Positions 6,958 through 15,400 of a stretch of 64,000 nucleotides of DNA are shown one piece after another (position 1 is the first letter of the stretch; each line of letters opens with the position of its first letter). The DNA is taken from the NCBI RefSeq assembly GCF_024611995.1, contig NZ_CP102509.1, positions 4,340,001 to 4,404,000 on the forward strand, given 5' to 3'. A program made the translations under genes and the position numbers. Below the pieces are notes generated by a model that was not told where the DNA came from, did not search any database, and saw only the letters and a program-made list of their open reading frames with translations. This DNA comes from Streptomyces sp. NBC_00162 (lineage in GTDB: Bacteria > Actinomycetota > Actinomycetes > Streptomycetales > Streptomycetaceae).

Positions 6958-8613
6958 ATGGTTCAGTCGGAGACGACGAACGACAACCCGCCCCCGTCCG
7001 TGACCCCGCCCGCGACCGCGCCCGTGGCGACGGCCACGACCATGACCCACCCGCAGATCATGAAGGCCCTCTCCGGGCTGATGCTCGGCATGTTCGTGGC
7101 GATCCTGTCCTCCACGATCGTCTCCAACGCCCTGCCCCAGATCATCAGCGACCTCGGCGGCACGCAGTCCTCGTACACCTGGGTGGTCACCGCTGCCCTG
7201 CTGTCGATGACCGCGGCCACCCCGCTGTGGGGCAAGCTGTCCGACCTCTTCAGCAAGAAGCTGCTGGTCCAGATCTCCCTCGTGATCTACGTCCTCGGCT
7301 CCGTGGTCGCGGGCATGTCCCAGAACACCGGCACGCTGATCGCCTGCCGCGTGGTCCAGGGCATCGGCGTCGGCGGCCTGTCCGCCCTCGCGCAGATCGT
7401 GATGGCCGCGATGATCTCCCCGCGCGAGCGCGGCCGGTACAGCGGCTACCTCGGCGCGGTCTTCGCCGTCGCCACCGTCGGCGGTCCGCTGCTGGGCGGT
7501 GTCATCACCGACACCGAGTGGCTGGGCTGGCGCTGGTGCTTCTACGTCGGCGTGCCCTTCGCGATCATCGCCCTGATCGTGCTCCAGCGCACCCTGCACC
7601 TGCCGGTCGTACGCCGCGAGGTCAAGGTCGACTGGCTGGGCGCCTTCCTGATCAGCGGGGCCGTCTCGCTGCTGCTGATCTGGGTCACGCAGGCCGGCGA
7701 CTCGTACGAGTGGATCTCGTGGCAGACCTGGGCGATGACCGGTGGCGCGGTGGCGCTCGGCCTGCTCTTCGTCCTCGTGGAGTCCCGCGCGAGCGACCCG
7801 ATCATCCCGCTGCGGCTGTTCCGCAACAAGACCATCACCCTCGCCTCGGCGGCCTCGCTGTTCGTCGGTGTCGCGATGTTCTCGGGCACGGTGTTTTTCA
7901 GCCAGTTCTTCCAGCTGGCCCGCGGTGAGTCCCCCACGATGTCCGGAATCCTCACGATTCCGATGATCGGCGGGCTCTTCGTCTCCTCCACCGTTTCCGG
8001 TCAGGTGATCACCAAGACGGGTAAGTGGAAGGCCTGGCTCGTCGCCGGAGGCGTCCTGCTGACCGCCGGTCTGGGGCTGCTGGGCACCCTGCGGTACGAC
8101 ACCCCGTACTGGCACATCGCGATCTACATGGCGCTGACCGGCCTCGGCCTCGGCATGATGATGCAGAACCTGGTCCTCGCCACCCAGAACCAGGTGGCCC
8201 CCGAGGACCTGGGCGCGGCCAGCTCGGTCGTCACCTTCTTCCGCTCGCTCGGCGGCGCCATGGGCGTCTCGGCGCTCGGCGCGCTGATGGCGCACCAGGT
8301 CACCGGGTACGTGAAGGACGGCCTGGCCGCGCTCGGCCCGAAGGCCGCGGCGCTCGGCCACGGCGGCACGGGCGGCGGCGCCATCCCGGACCTCGACAAG
8401 CTGCCGGCCCCCGTCCGTACGGTCATCGAGTCGGCGTACGGGCACGGCGTGGGCGATGTCTTCCTCTACGCGGCGCCCACCGCGCTGCTCGCGCTGCTGC
8501 TCTGCCTGTTCATCAAGGAGGTCGCGCTGAAGTCGAAGCCCGAGGCCCACGCTCCGGCGGCCGGTTCCACCGAGGCGGCCGCCGCCCCCGCGGAGGTAGC
8601 GGCCAAGGCCTGA
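6958..8613 (+). CDS. MFS drug exporter, DHA2 (14-TMS) family
   Basis: This 551-aa multidrug/H+ antiporter-like protein has about 14 predicted membrane helices. Motif A is clear (GKLSDLFSKK), and the antiporter motif C is seen as AVATVGGPLLGGVI. The protein starts with MALSG-like helix 1 after a 30-residue Pro/Thr-rich cytosolic leader and ends in an Ala/Pro-rich tail. ATG at 6958 is preceded by AAAGGAAAG. It is co-transcribed with marR and convergent with the TetR gene 17 bp downstream. Relatives export antibiotics, dyes or endogenous metabolites. Confidence 0.92.
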   Translation: MVQSETTNDNPPPSVTPPATAPVATATTMTHPQIMKALSGLMLGMFVAILSSTIVSNALPQIISDLGGTQSSYTWVVTAALLSMTAATPLWGKLSDLFSKKLLVQISLVIYVLGSVVAGMSQNTGTLIACRVVQGIGVGGLSALAQIVMAAMISPRERGRYSGYLGAVFAVATVGGPLLGGVITDTEWLGWRWCFYVGVPFAIIALIVLQRTLHLPVVRREVKVDWLGAFLISGAVSLLLIWVTQAGDSYEWISWQTWAMTGGAVALGLLFVLVESRASDPIIPLRLFRNKTITLASAASLFVGVAMFSGTVFFSQFFQLARGESPTMSGILTIPMIGGLFVSSTVSGQVITKTGKWKAWLVAGGVLLTAGLGLLGTLRYDTPYWHIAIYMALTGLGLGMMMQNLVLATQNQVAPEDLGAASSVVTFFRSLGGAMGVSALGALMAHQVTGYVKDGLAALGPKAAALGHGGTGGGAIPDLDKLPAPVRTVIESAYGHGVGDVFLYAAPTALLALLLCLFIKEVALKSKPEAHAPAAGSTEAAAAPAEVAAKA

Positions 8614-8629
8614 GCACCCGGGCCGGGGT

Positions 8630-9250
8630 CTACGCCGCGGCCTTGGCCTCGATGCCCGCGATCAGGACGTCGAGCGCGAGGCAGAAGTCGCCCTCGGGCG
8701 CCCGCCGGGCCGCGCCCCCGCAGCCGTGCAGGAACTGCGAGACGGCCAGGTGGGCGCCGGTCCGGGCGGAGTCCGCGAGGCCCGTGGCGTCCAACAGCCG
8801 CTGGAGGGCGGCGTCGAAGGCCCGGGCGTGCGGGCCGATGTTCGGATAGGCCGCGGTGAGCGGGGCCACCCAGGGGTGGTCCGTCAGAAGCCGGCGGTAG
8901 CCCCGGGCCAGCGACCGCAGCCGGCCGGGCCAGCCCTCAGGGGCGGGCCCGGCCGACAGGGCCAGCTCGCCGAGCGCACGGTCCAGGGCGAGTTCGAGCA
9001 GCTCGTGCTTGGTGTCCACGTACCAGTACAGGGACATCGCGGTGACCCCGAGCCCGGCGGCGAGCCGCCGCATCGAGAACCGGGCCAGCCCCTCGGAGTC
9101 GAGCAGCCGCACGGTGGCGGCGGTGATCCGCTCCCGGTCGAGCCCGGAGGGCGCCTCGCTGCGGCGTCTGGCGGGTGCGGCGGGCCTGGCGGTCAGCCAC
9201 ACGCTGGACTCGACCGGTAGCGGATCACCGGAATCGGCCGCGATCACCAT
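8630..9250 (-). CDS. TetR/AcrR-family regulator with TetR-type C-terminal domain
   Basis: The protein is 206 aa. The N-terminal HTH runs from residue ~40 to 85 (ITAATVRLLDSEGLARFSMR, then RLAAGLGVTAMSLYWYVDTK, with the diagnostic YWYV recognition-helix end). The C-terminal ligand domain resembles that of tetracycline repressors (LARGYRRLLTDHPWVAPLTA). The first ~35 residues are an unstructured extension, so initiation could be at a downstream codon. It is convergent with the MFS gene, so its targets may include that exporter but need not. Confidence 0.87.
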   Translation of the reverse strand: MVIAADSGDPLPVESSVWLTARPAAPARRRSEAPSGLDRERITAATVRLLDSEGLARFSMRRLAAGLGVTAMSLYWYVDTKHELLELALDRALGELALSAGPAPEGWPGRLRSLARGYRRLLTDHPWVAPLTAAYPNIGPHARAFDAALQRLLDATGLADSARTGAHLAVSQFLHGCGGAARRAPEGDFCLALDVLIAGIEAKAAA

Positions 9251-9313
9251 GGAGGCACCCTCCTCACGCCAGGTGGATCAGCCCGGAATGCCCGGTCCGC
9301 CCTCTTGATGCTA

Positions 9314-9513
9314 GGGGGTGTGGCGCCTGTCGGGCCGGATCAGGCCGCGGCGTCTGGTGCGTGCGGCGGCAAGGCGGAGGAGGGAGTCGATGCGGAGCAT
9401 CGACGACCGACGAGAACGCAGCCGACGTGCGTGCCAGACGCCGCGGGCCCGGCGTGACAGGCGTCGCACCCCCTGTGGGGGTGTGGCGCCTGTCGGGCCG
9501 GATCAGGCCGCGG
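9314..9513. repeat. MITE-like composite palindromic repeat
   Basis: A 37-bp exact direct repeat lies at 9314-9350 and 9477-9513, beginning GGGGGTGTGGCGCCTGTCGG. Between the copies is an imperfect inverted arm: 9345-9357 CCGCGGCGTCTGG is the exact reverse complement of 9434-9446, and the similarity extends outward to 9473. An 8-bp stem hairpin GTCGATGC-gga-GCATCGAC sits at 9386-9404. The whole can fold as a long stem-loop. The right copy covers the last codons and stop of the GT39 gene. Confidence 0.75.
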
Positions 9514-11635
9514 GAGCCGTCAGGTCGTAGAAGGTGGCTCCGCCGACCGTGCCGGCCTTGAAGGTGGCCTTGATCCAGGTCTCGATGGCGGTGCCGGTGG
9601 CTCCGCCCGGGCCGCCCTGGCGCATGCCTCCGGCTGCTTCGCCGGTGCCGCCGCCAGTGGCTCCCCCGGTGCTGCCCTGGGCGATGAACCAGTGGATCTT
9701 CCCGTCCCGCACGTACTGCTTGAACTGCTCCAGGGTCGGCGAGGGGTCGCTGCCGTTGAAGCCGCCGATCGCCATCACCGGCGCACCGGTGGCCAGCTGG
9801 TAACTCGCCGCGTTCTGCGAGCCGATGGCCGCCGCCGCCCAGGTGTACCGGTCGGCGTCGGCGCTCAGGGCCGCCTTGGCCTCGGCGCTGACCTGGGTGC
9901 CGCCGAGCAGGCCGCCGGGTCCGCCCTGGCCGCCGCCGGCGCGCTCGAGGCCGCGCCCGGCCTGACCGCCCGCGCCGCCCGGTCCGCCGTCCTGACCCGC
10001 CTGGGGCGCCTGGCCCCCCGGCATGCCGCCCTGCGGCGGGGTGTTGCCGCCCTGCGGGGCGCCGCCCTGGCCCGCACCACCGGGGCCGCCCTGGGGCATC
10101 TCGCCGGCCCCGCCCGCACCGCGCATCATGCCGCCGGGTCCGCCCCGGCCGCCCGCCACCGCGGGCCCCGCCGTCACGATGGAGCCGGTGTGCCCGGTGC
10201 TCACGGTGGTCAGGCAGTACGCGAGCGGTCCCGCCAGCGCCGCGCCCAGCCCCAGCGCCGCTATGGCCAGCAGCACCCGGCGCCCGGCCCGCGCGGCGAA
10301 CGGCAGCGCGGCCGCTGCGAGCAGCCCGCCCACCAGCACCGCCCAGCGCAGCCACGGCAGATAGCCGGTGGCACGGCCGAGAAGCACGTACGACCAGACG
10401 GCGGTCAGGGCGAGCGTGCCGGACAGGGTGAGGAGCGCGGCCCGGGTGCCCCGCTCCTCCCACAGCACGGCGACGCCCATGCCGATCAGCGCGGCCACGA
10501 ACGGCGCCAGCGCCACGGTGTAGTACTCGTGGAAGATGCCCTGCATGTAGCTGAAGACGAGCGCGGTGATCAGCAGCGAACCGCCCCAGGCCAGGAAGGC
10601 CGCACGGGCCATGCCCTCCAGCGAGTCGGTGGCCCGGCGGGCCCGCCAGGTGACGACCAGCCCGGCCACGAGCAGCACCAGGGCCGCGGGTATCAGCCAG
10701 GAGATCTGACCGCCGATATTGGCCGAGAACAGCCGGTCGATGCCCGTCTCACCCCAGCCGCCGCCTCCGCCGCCTCCGCCGCCGCCGACGCTGCCCGTCT
10801 CGTTGCCGTTGATCCGCCCCAGCCCGTTGTAGCCGAGGGTCAGTTCCAGGAAGGAGTTGTTCTGCGAGCCGCCGATGTACGGGCGGGAGGAGGCTGGCCA
10901 CAGTTCCACGATGGCCACCCACCAGCCGCCGGCCACCACCATCGCGAGCCCGGCCAGCAGCAGCTGGCCCAGGCGCCTGCGCAGCGGGGTGGGCGCGCAG
11001 ACGGCGTACAGCACGGCGAGCGGCGGCAGGATGACGAAGGCCTGCAGGGTCTTGGTGAGGAAGGCGAACCCGACCGCGACACCGGCCCAGAGCAGCCACT
11101 TCGTACGCGCCCCGTCGAGGGCGCGCAGGACGCAGTACACGGTGACCGTGAGCAGCAGGGTCAGCAGCGCGTCGGGGTTGTTGAAGCGGAACATGAGCGC
11201 GGCGACGGGCGTGAGCGCGAAGGCGGCGCCGCTCAGCAGCGCGGCCCCCGGCCCGAACTGGCGTCGTACGGAGGCGTACAGCACGGCGGTCGTCGCGACG
11301 CCCATCAGGGCCTGCGGGACGAGAACCTGCCAGGAGCCGAGCCCGAACAGCCGGACCGACAGCATCATCGGCCACAGGGCAGCCGGGGGCTTGTCGACGG
11401 TGATGGAGTTCCCGGCGTCCGAGGAGCCGAAGAAGAAGGCCTTCCAGCTCTCGCTGCCCGCCTGCACGGCGGCGGAGTAGAAGGAGTTCGCGTAGCCGGA
11501 GGAGCCCAGGTCCCACAGCAGCAGGAGGGCCGTGGCGATCAGGAGCCCGGCGAACGCGGGCCGTTCCCAGCGGGGCCGGCCGGTTCGGGCCCGGGCCTCG
11601 GCGGCCGGGAAGAGCGGAAGTGCTGCCGTGGTCAT
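9503..11635 (-). CDS. GT39-type membrane glycosyltransferase (ArnT/YkcB-like)
   Basis: The protein is 710 aa. An N-terminal membrane domain with about 11 helices carries the GT-C features ITVDKPPAALWPM (acceptor loop) and FRFNNPDALLTLLLT, the donor-side acidic loop. A later loop has a run of ten Gly (around residue 295). The extracytoplasmic C-terminal part contains a Gly/Pro/Gln/Met-rich linker (residues ~500-590), then a compact domain (YTWAAAAIGSQNAASYQLAT, IHWFIAQG). Enzymes of this kind move a sugar from a polyprenyl phosphate to an envelope acceptor. Its ATG overlaps the stop of the GT2 gene (ATGA, 11632-11635), so the pair is coupled and probably functions together. Confidence 0.85.
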   Translation of the reverse strand: MTTAALPLFPAAEARARTGRPRWERPAFAGLLIATALLLLWDLGSSGYANSFYSAAVQAGSESWKAFFFGSSDAGNSITVDKPPAALWPMMLSVRLFGLGSWQVLVPQALMGVATTAVLYASVRRQFGPGAALLSGAAFALTPVAALMFRFNNPDALLTLLLTVTVYCVLRALDGARTKWLLWAGVAVGFAFLTKTLQAFVILPPLAVLYAVCAPTPLRRRLGQLLLAGLAMVVAGGWWVAIVELWPASSRPYIGGSQNNSFLELTLGYNGLGRINGNETGSVGGGGGGGGGGWGETGIDRLFSANIGGQISWLIPAALVLLVAGLVVTWRARRATDSLEGMARAAFLAWGGSLLITALVFSYMQGIFHEYYTVALAPFVAALIGMGVAVLWEERGTRAALLTLSGTLALTAVWSYVLLGRATGYLPWLRWAVLVGGLLAAAALPFAARAGRRVLLAIAALGLGAALAGPLAYCLTTVSTGHTGSIVTAGPAVAGGRGGPGGMMRGAGGAGEMPQGGPGGAGQGGAPQGGNTPPQGGMPGGQAPQAGQDGGPGGAGGQAGRGLERAGGGQGGPGGLLGGTQVSAEAKAALSADADRYTWAAAAIGSQNAASYQLATGAPVMAIGGFNGSDPSPTLEQFKQYVRDGKIHWFIAQGSTGGATGGGTGEAAGGMRQGGPGGATGTAIETWIKATFKAGTVGGATFYDLTAPAA

Positions 11636-12906
11636 CGACTGTCCTTGGGCGTAGGGAACTCGGGGCCGCGCCGGTCGGGAAAGACCCAGGCGCGGAAGAG
11701 CAGGAACCGCAGCACGGTGGCGGCGAGGTTGGCCGTGATCAGTACGGCCAGTTCGGTGCTGTGCGCGGGGTGGGCCGCGGCCGCCCCGAGGGCGGCGAGG
11801 GAACCGCTGGTCAGGGCCAGTCCGATGGCGAACACCACCAGCCCCTGGGCCTGGTGGCGCACGGCCCGGTCCCGGCCGCGCACACCGAAGGTGAGCCGGC
11901 GGTTGGCGGCGGTGTTGGCGACGGCGGAGAGCAGCAGGGCGGCGCCGTTGGCGACCTGCGGGCCGGTCCCGGCGCGGAAGGCGGAGTACAGCAGCAGGTA
12001 CAGCAGGGTCGACAGGGCTCCGACGGCGCAGAAGCCGAGGAGCTGGCGGGCCAGCCCTCGGTCCACCCCGGGCAGGGCGGCGCGGTCGCGCGGGTCGTCG
12101 CCGAAGGGGCGGGCAAGCCGGTCGAGCGGGAGCGCGCCGACGGCCAGGGCCCGGCCCACCCGCCAGACGCCCTTGAGGTCCTCGGTGGCGGTCCGGACGA
12201 TGTGAACGGTGGAATCGGGGTCGTCGACCCAGTCGACCGGCACCTCGTGGATCCGCAGCCCGGCGCGCTCGGCGAGCACGAGCAGCTCGGTGTCGAAGAA
12301 CCAGCCGGAGTCCTCCACCAGCGGCAGCAGCCGCTCGGCGACCTCCCGCCGGATGGCCTTGAACCCGCACTGGGCGTCGCTGAAGCGGGCGGCGAGGGAG
12401 GAGCGCAGGAGGAGGTTGTAGGCGCGGGAGACGAACTCCCGCTTCGCTCCCCGCACCACCCGGGAGGAGCGGGCGAGGCGGGTGCCGATGGCGAGGTCGG
12501 AATGACCGGAGATCAGCGGGGCGACCAGCGGCAGCAGGGCGTTCAGGTCGGTGGAGAGGTCCACGTCCATGTACGCGAGGACCGGCGCGTCGGAACCGGA
12601 CCAGACGGTGCGCAGGGCCCTGCCCCGGCCCTTCTCCTCCAGCCGGGTGCTGTGTACGCAGTCCAGTGCGGCGGCCAGCCCGGCCGCGACCTCGGGGGTG
12701 CGGTCGGTGCTCGCGTTGTCGGCGACCGTGATCCGGAAGGGGTAGGGGAAGGTCCGGGTCAGGTGCTCGTGCAGTCGGCGCACGCACGGGCCGAGGTCCT
12801 TCTCCTCGTTGAAGACCGGGATCACCACGTCGAGGACGGGCTCGCCGGGCACGGGCGCGAGGGGCGCCCGTGCCGGAAGGGCCCCGGGAGAGGTGTCGGT
12901 TCGCAT
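11632..12906 (-). CDS. GT2 glycosyltransferase fused to GtrA-like membrane domain
   Basis: The protein is 424 aa. Residues ~20-260 are a dolichol-phosphate-mannose-synthase-like GT2 domain with LDVVIPVFNEEKDL, VADNASTDRT, the DXD-type site YMDVDLSTDL and SDAQCGFKA. Residues ~285-410 form four membrane helices of the GtrA type (LLGFCAVGALSTLLYLLLYS). GT2 enzymes make polyprenyl-phosphate sugars and GtrA-like domains are proposed to help flip them, which would feed the GT39 enzyme encoded next. The start ATG at 12906 is 25 bp from the histidine kinase stop, so it belongs to the same minus-strand operon. Confidence 0.9.
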   Translation of the reverse strand: MRTDTSPGALPARAPLAPVPGEPVLDVVIPVFNEEKDLGPCVRRLHEHLTRTFPYPFRITVADNASTDRTPEVAAGLAAALDCVHSTRLEEKGRGRALRTVWSGSDAPVLAYMDVDLSTDLNALLPLVAPLISGHSDLAIGTRLARSSRVVRGAKREFVSRAYNLLLRSSLAARFSDAQCGFKAIRREVAERLLPLVEDSGWFFDTELLVLAERAGLRIHEVPVDWVDDPDSTVHIVRTATEDLKGVWRVGRALAVGALPLDRLARPFGDDPRDRAALPGVDRGLARQLLGFCAVGALSTLLYLLLYSAFRAGTGPQVANGAALLLSAVANTAANRRLTFGVRGRDRAVRHQAQGLVVFAIGLALTSGSLAALGAAAAHPAHSTELAVLITANLAATVLRFLLFRAWVFPDRRGPEFPTPKDSR

Positions 12907-12931
12907 GGTCCGACACTCGCCGGGCGGCCTG

Positions 12932-14545
12932 TCACCTCTGTGTGGTGAGCCTGTGGCCCGTCTTTGAATCCGGCTGCGGGTCCGGCTGCACGTCCGGCTT
13001 CGGGTCCGGCCGCGGGTCCTGCCGCGAGTCGACGGGCACCCGGCCCTCGGACTGGGCGCGCGGCAGCAGGACCTCGAAGCAGGTCCGCCCGGGCTCGCTC
13101 CGTACCCCGACCCGGCCGCCGTGCGCGGTGACGACGGCCTGGACGATGGCGAGTCCCAGGCCGGTGGAGCCCGCCGCCCGGGAGCGGGAGGCGTCGCCGC
13201 GGGCGAAGCGCTCGAAGACGTGGGGGAGCAGGGCGGGCGGGATGCCGGGCCCGTCGTCCTCGATCCGCAGCCGGACGACGCGTGTTTCACGTGAAACACG
13301 CGCGGTGACGGTGGTGCCGGGCGGGGTGTGGGTGCGGGCGTTGGCGAGGAGGTTGACCAGGACCTGCTGGATGCGGGCCGGGTCGCCGCGGACGGGCGCG
13401 GGCTCGTCGGGCAGGCACAGCCGCCAGTGGTGCTCGGGTCCGGCGGCCCGGGCATCGCTGACGGCGTCGATGACGAGGGGGGCCAGGTCGGTGTCGGTGT
13501 CCGTGTCGCCGGCGGTAAGCGGGCGGCCCGCGTCGAGCCGGGCCAGCAGCAGCAGGTCCTCGACCAGCCCGGTCATACGGGTGGCCTCGGACTCGATCCG
13601 GCCCAGCGCGTGCCGGGTGTCGGGGCCCGGCTCCTCCCGTCCCCGGCGGGTCAGTTCGGCGTAGCCGCGGATGGAGGCCAGCGGGGTGCGCAGTTCGTGG
13701 CTGGCGTCGGCGACGAACTGGCGGACCCGCGTCTCGCTCTGCTGGCGGGCCGTGAGGGCGGCGGAGACATGGCCCAGCATCCGGTTGATGGCCGCGCCGA
13801 CCTGGCCCACTTCGGTGCGGGGGTCGGCCTCGGCATCCGGAACCCGCTCGTGGAGAGCGGGTTCGCCCTTGTGCAGGGGCAGTTCGGAGACCCTCGTGGC
13901 GGTGGCGGCGACCCGGCGCAGCGGCCGCAGGGCGACCCCGACCAGGGCCTGCCCGGCGAGGGAGGCCGCGATCAGCCCCGCCAGGGTGACGCAGACCTCC
14001 ACCGCGATCAGGGTGCGAACGGTGGAGTCGACCTCGTGCAGCGGGAAGCCGAGGACGACGCTTCCGTCGGGCGCGGACAGCACCCGATACTCCCCGAGCC
14101 CCGGAAGGCTCAGGTTGACCGCGTCGGCCCTGCCCGGCCCGGCCGCGCGGGGAGCCTTGGCGAGGACGGCTGTCTGGGCCTCGGTGAGGGGCTGCTGGTT
14201 GCCGTGCTCGGGGTCTTCGGCGCGCACGCTGCGGTCGGCCCCGAACACCTTGCCGTCGGAGTCCATGCGGAATCCGACGGCGCCCAGCGGGGTGCCCGGG
14301 GAGCCGAGGACGGACTTCCCCTCCCTGAGCGCCTTCTGCATGCCCAGCGGCGAGGCGGCCATGTCGACCGAGATCCGCAGCTGCTCGTCGAGCTTGTCGA
14401 CGAGGTACGAGCGCAGGGCGAGGGTGGTGACGGACCCGATGGCCGCGCCCACCACGGCGATCAGTGCCACCGCCGAGACGACCAGCCGGGTCCGCAGCGA
14501 CCAGGGCCGACGGGCACGCGGTCGCCGGTTCGTGCGACGGGCCAC
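12932..14545 (-). CDS. Two-component sensor histidine kinase (HAMP, EnvZ/PhoR type)
   Basis: The protein is 537 aa. A Arg-rich N-terminus precedes TM1 (residues ~22-42), a ~125-residue extracytoplasmic sensor domain, TM2 (~170-195) and HAMP (LRPLRRVAATATRVSELPL). The H-box is FVADASHELRTPLASIRGY, the N-box VLVNLLANARTHT, and the G-boxes are EDDGPGIP and GSTGLGLAIVQAVV. A D/P-rich tail (DPRPDPKPDVQPDPQPD) follows the kinase domain. The GTG start at 14545 shares one base with the stop of the response regulator (TAGTG), showing coupling. A parS site is embedded at 13284-13297 and encodes VSRET. The kinase likely senses envelope conditions and controls the glycosyltransferase pair. Confidence 0.92.
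   Translation of the reverse strand: MARRTNRRPRARRPWSLRTRLVVSAVALIAVVGAAIGSVTTLALRSYLVDKLDEQLRISVDMAASPLGMQKALREGKSVLGSPGTPLGAVGFRMDSDGKVFGADRSVRAEDPEHGNQQPLTEAQTAVLAKAPRAAGPGRADAVNLSLPGLGEYRVLSAPDGSVVLGFPLHEVDSTVRTLIAVEVCVTLAGLIAASLAGQALVGVALRPLRRVAATATRVSELPLHKGEPALHERVPDAEADPRTEVGQVGAAINRMLGHVSAALTARQQSETRVRQFVADASHELRTPLASIRGYAELTRRGREEPGPDTRHALGRIESEATRMTGLVEDLLLLARLDAGRPLTAGDTDTDTDLAPLVIDAVSDARAAGPEHHWRLCLPDEPAPVRGDPARIQQVLVNLLANARTHTPPGTTVTARVSRETRVVRLRIEDDGPGIPPALLPHVFERFARGDASRSRAAGSTGLGLAIVQAVVTAHGGRVGVRSEPGRTCFEVLLPRAQSEGRVPVDSRQDPRPDPKPDVQPDPQPDSKTGHRLTTQR
13284..13297. other. parS site (ParB binding), within histidine kinase gene
   Basis: The exact 14-bp palindrome GTTTCACGTGAAAC is extended to a 20-bp palindrome (13281-13300). 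It matches the Streptomyces ParB-binding consensus. It lies in coding sequence and specifies V-S-R-E-T. Confidence 0.92.
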
Positions 14546-15312
14546 TATTCGGCCGGCTTGATCAGGTAGCCGGCTCCGCGCCGGGTGTGGATCAGCGGCG
14601 CCATTCCCGGCCCGCTCTCCAGCTTCCGCCGCAGGTAGGAGATGTACAGCTCGACCACATTGGCCTGGCCGCCGAAGTCGTAGGACCACACCCGGTCCAG
14701 GATCTGCGCCTTGCTGAGCACCCGGCGCGGGTTGCGCATCAGGTAGCGCAGCAGCTCGAACTCGGTGGCGGTCAGGTGGATCTCCCGCCCGGCGCGGACC
14801 ACCTCGTGGCTGTCCTCGTCGAGCCGCAGATCGCCGACGGCGAGCACCGAGCCGCCGCGCGCCGCCTGCGCCGCGCCCGAACGCCGGACCAGGCCGCGCA
14901 GCCGGGCCACGACCTCCTCCAGGCTGAACGGCTTGGTGACGTAGTCGTCGCCGCCCGCCGTCAGGCCCGCAATGCGGTCTTCCACGGAGTCCTTGGCGGT
15001 CAGGAAGAGCACCGGGACCTGCGGGAGCTCCCGGCGCAGCTGTCCCAGGACGGCGAGCCCGTCCATGTCGGGGAGCATGATGTCGAGGACCACGACGTCG
15101 GGCCGGAACTCCCGGGCCGCCCGTACCGCACCGGCCCCGTCACCGGCGCTGCGGACCTCGCAGCCCTCGTAGCGCAGGGCCATGGACAGCAGCTCGGAGA
15201 GCGAGGCCTCGTCGTCGACGACGAGGACCCGGCATGGCCCGCCGTCGGGCCGCACCAGGGCCGTGGGGTTGCTGGTGGACGTGGACGCGTGGGTGGTGGT
15301 CGTCGCAGTCAT
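14545..15312 (-). CDS. OmpR/PhoB-family response regulator
   Basis: The protein is 255 aa. The receiver domain spans residues ~27-140 with acidic pair DD (VLVVDDEAS), phosphoacceptor Asp in VVLDIMLPD, Thr in FLTAKD and Lys in VTKPFSL. A C-terminal OmpR-type winged helix follows (LTATEFELLRYLMRNPRRVL, RVWSYDFGGQANVVELYISY, HTRRGAGYLI). The N-terminal 25 residues are Thr/Ser-rich and disordered. It is the first gene of the operon that continues through the kinase and GT2/GT39 genes. The 88-bp upstream gap contains the operon promoter and the direct repeat CCTGAGA. Confidence 0.93.
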   Translation of the reverse strand: MTATTTTHASTSTSNPTALVRPDGGPCRVLVVDDEASLSELLSMALRYEGCEVRSAGDGAGAVRAAREFRPDVVVLDIMLPDMDGLAVLGQLRRELPQVPVLFLTAKDSVEDRIAGLTAGGDDYVTKPFSLEEVVARLRGLVRRSGAAQAARGGSVLAVGDLRLDEDSHEVVRAGREIHLTATEFELLRYLMRNPRRVLSKAQILDRVWSYDFGGQANVVELYISYLRRKLESGPGMAPLIHTRRGAGYLIKPAE

Positions 15313-15400
15313 GCATCCACGCTGTCCGGCGCCCCTGAGAGCGTTCTTGTCCCTTCCTGTGAATTTCCTGAGAAACGGAAGGAGCCCGCTGCGGCAGGAC

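Noticed and set aside
9692..12205. 837-aa plus-strand frame opposite GT39/GT2
   Set aside because: It is the antisense of genes with clear glycosyltransferase motifs.
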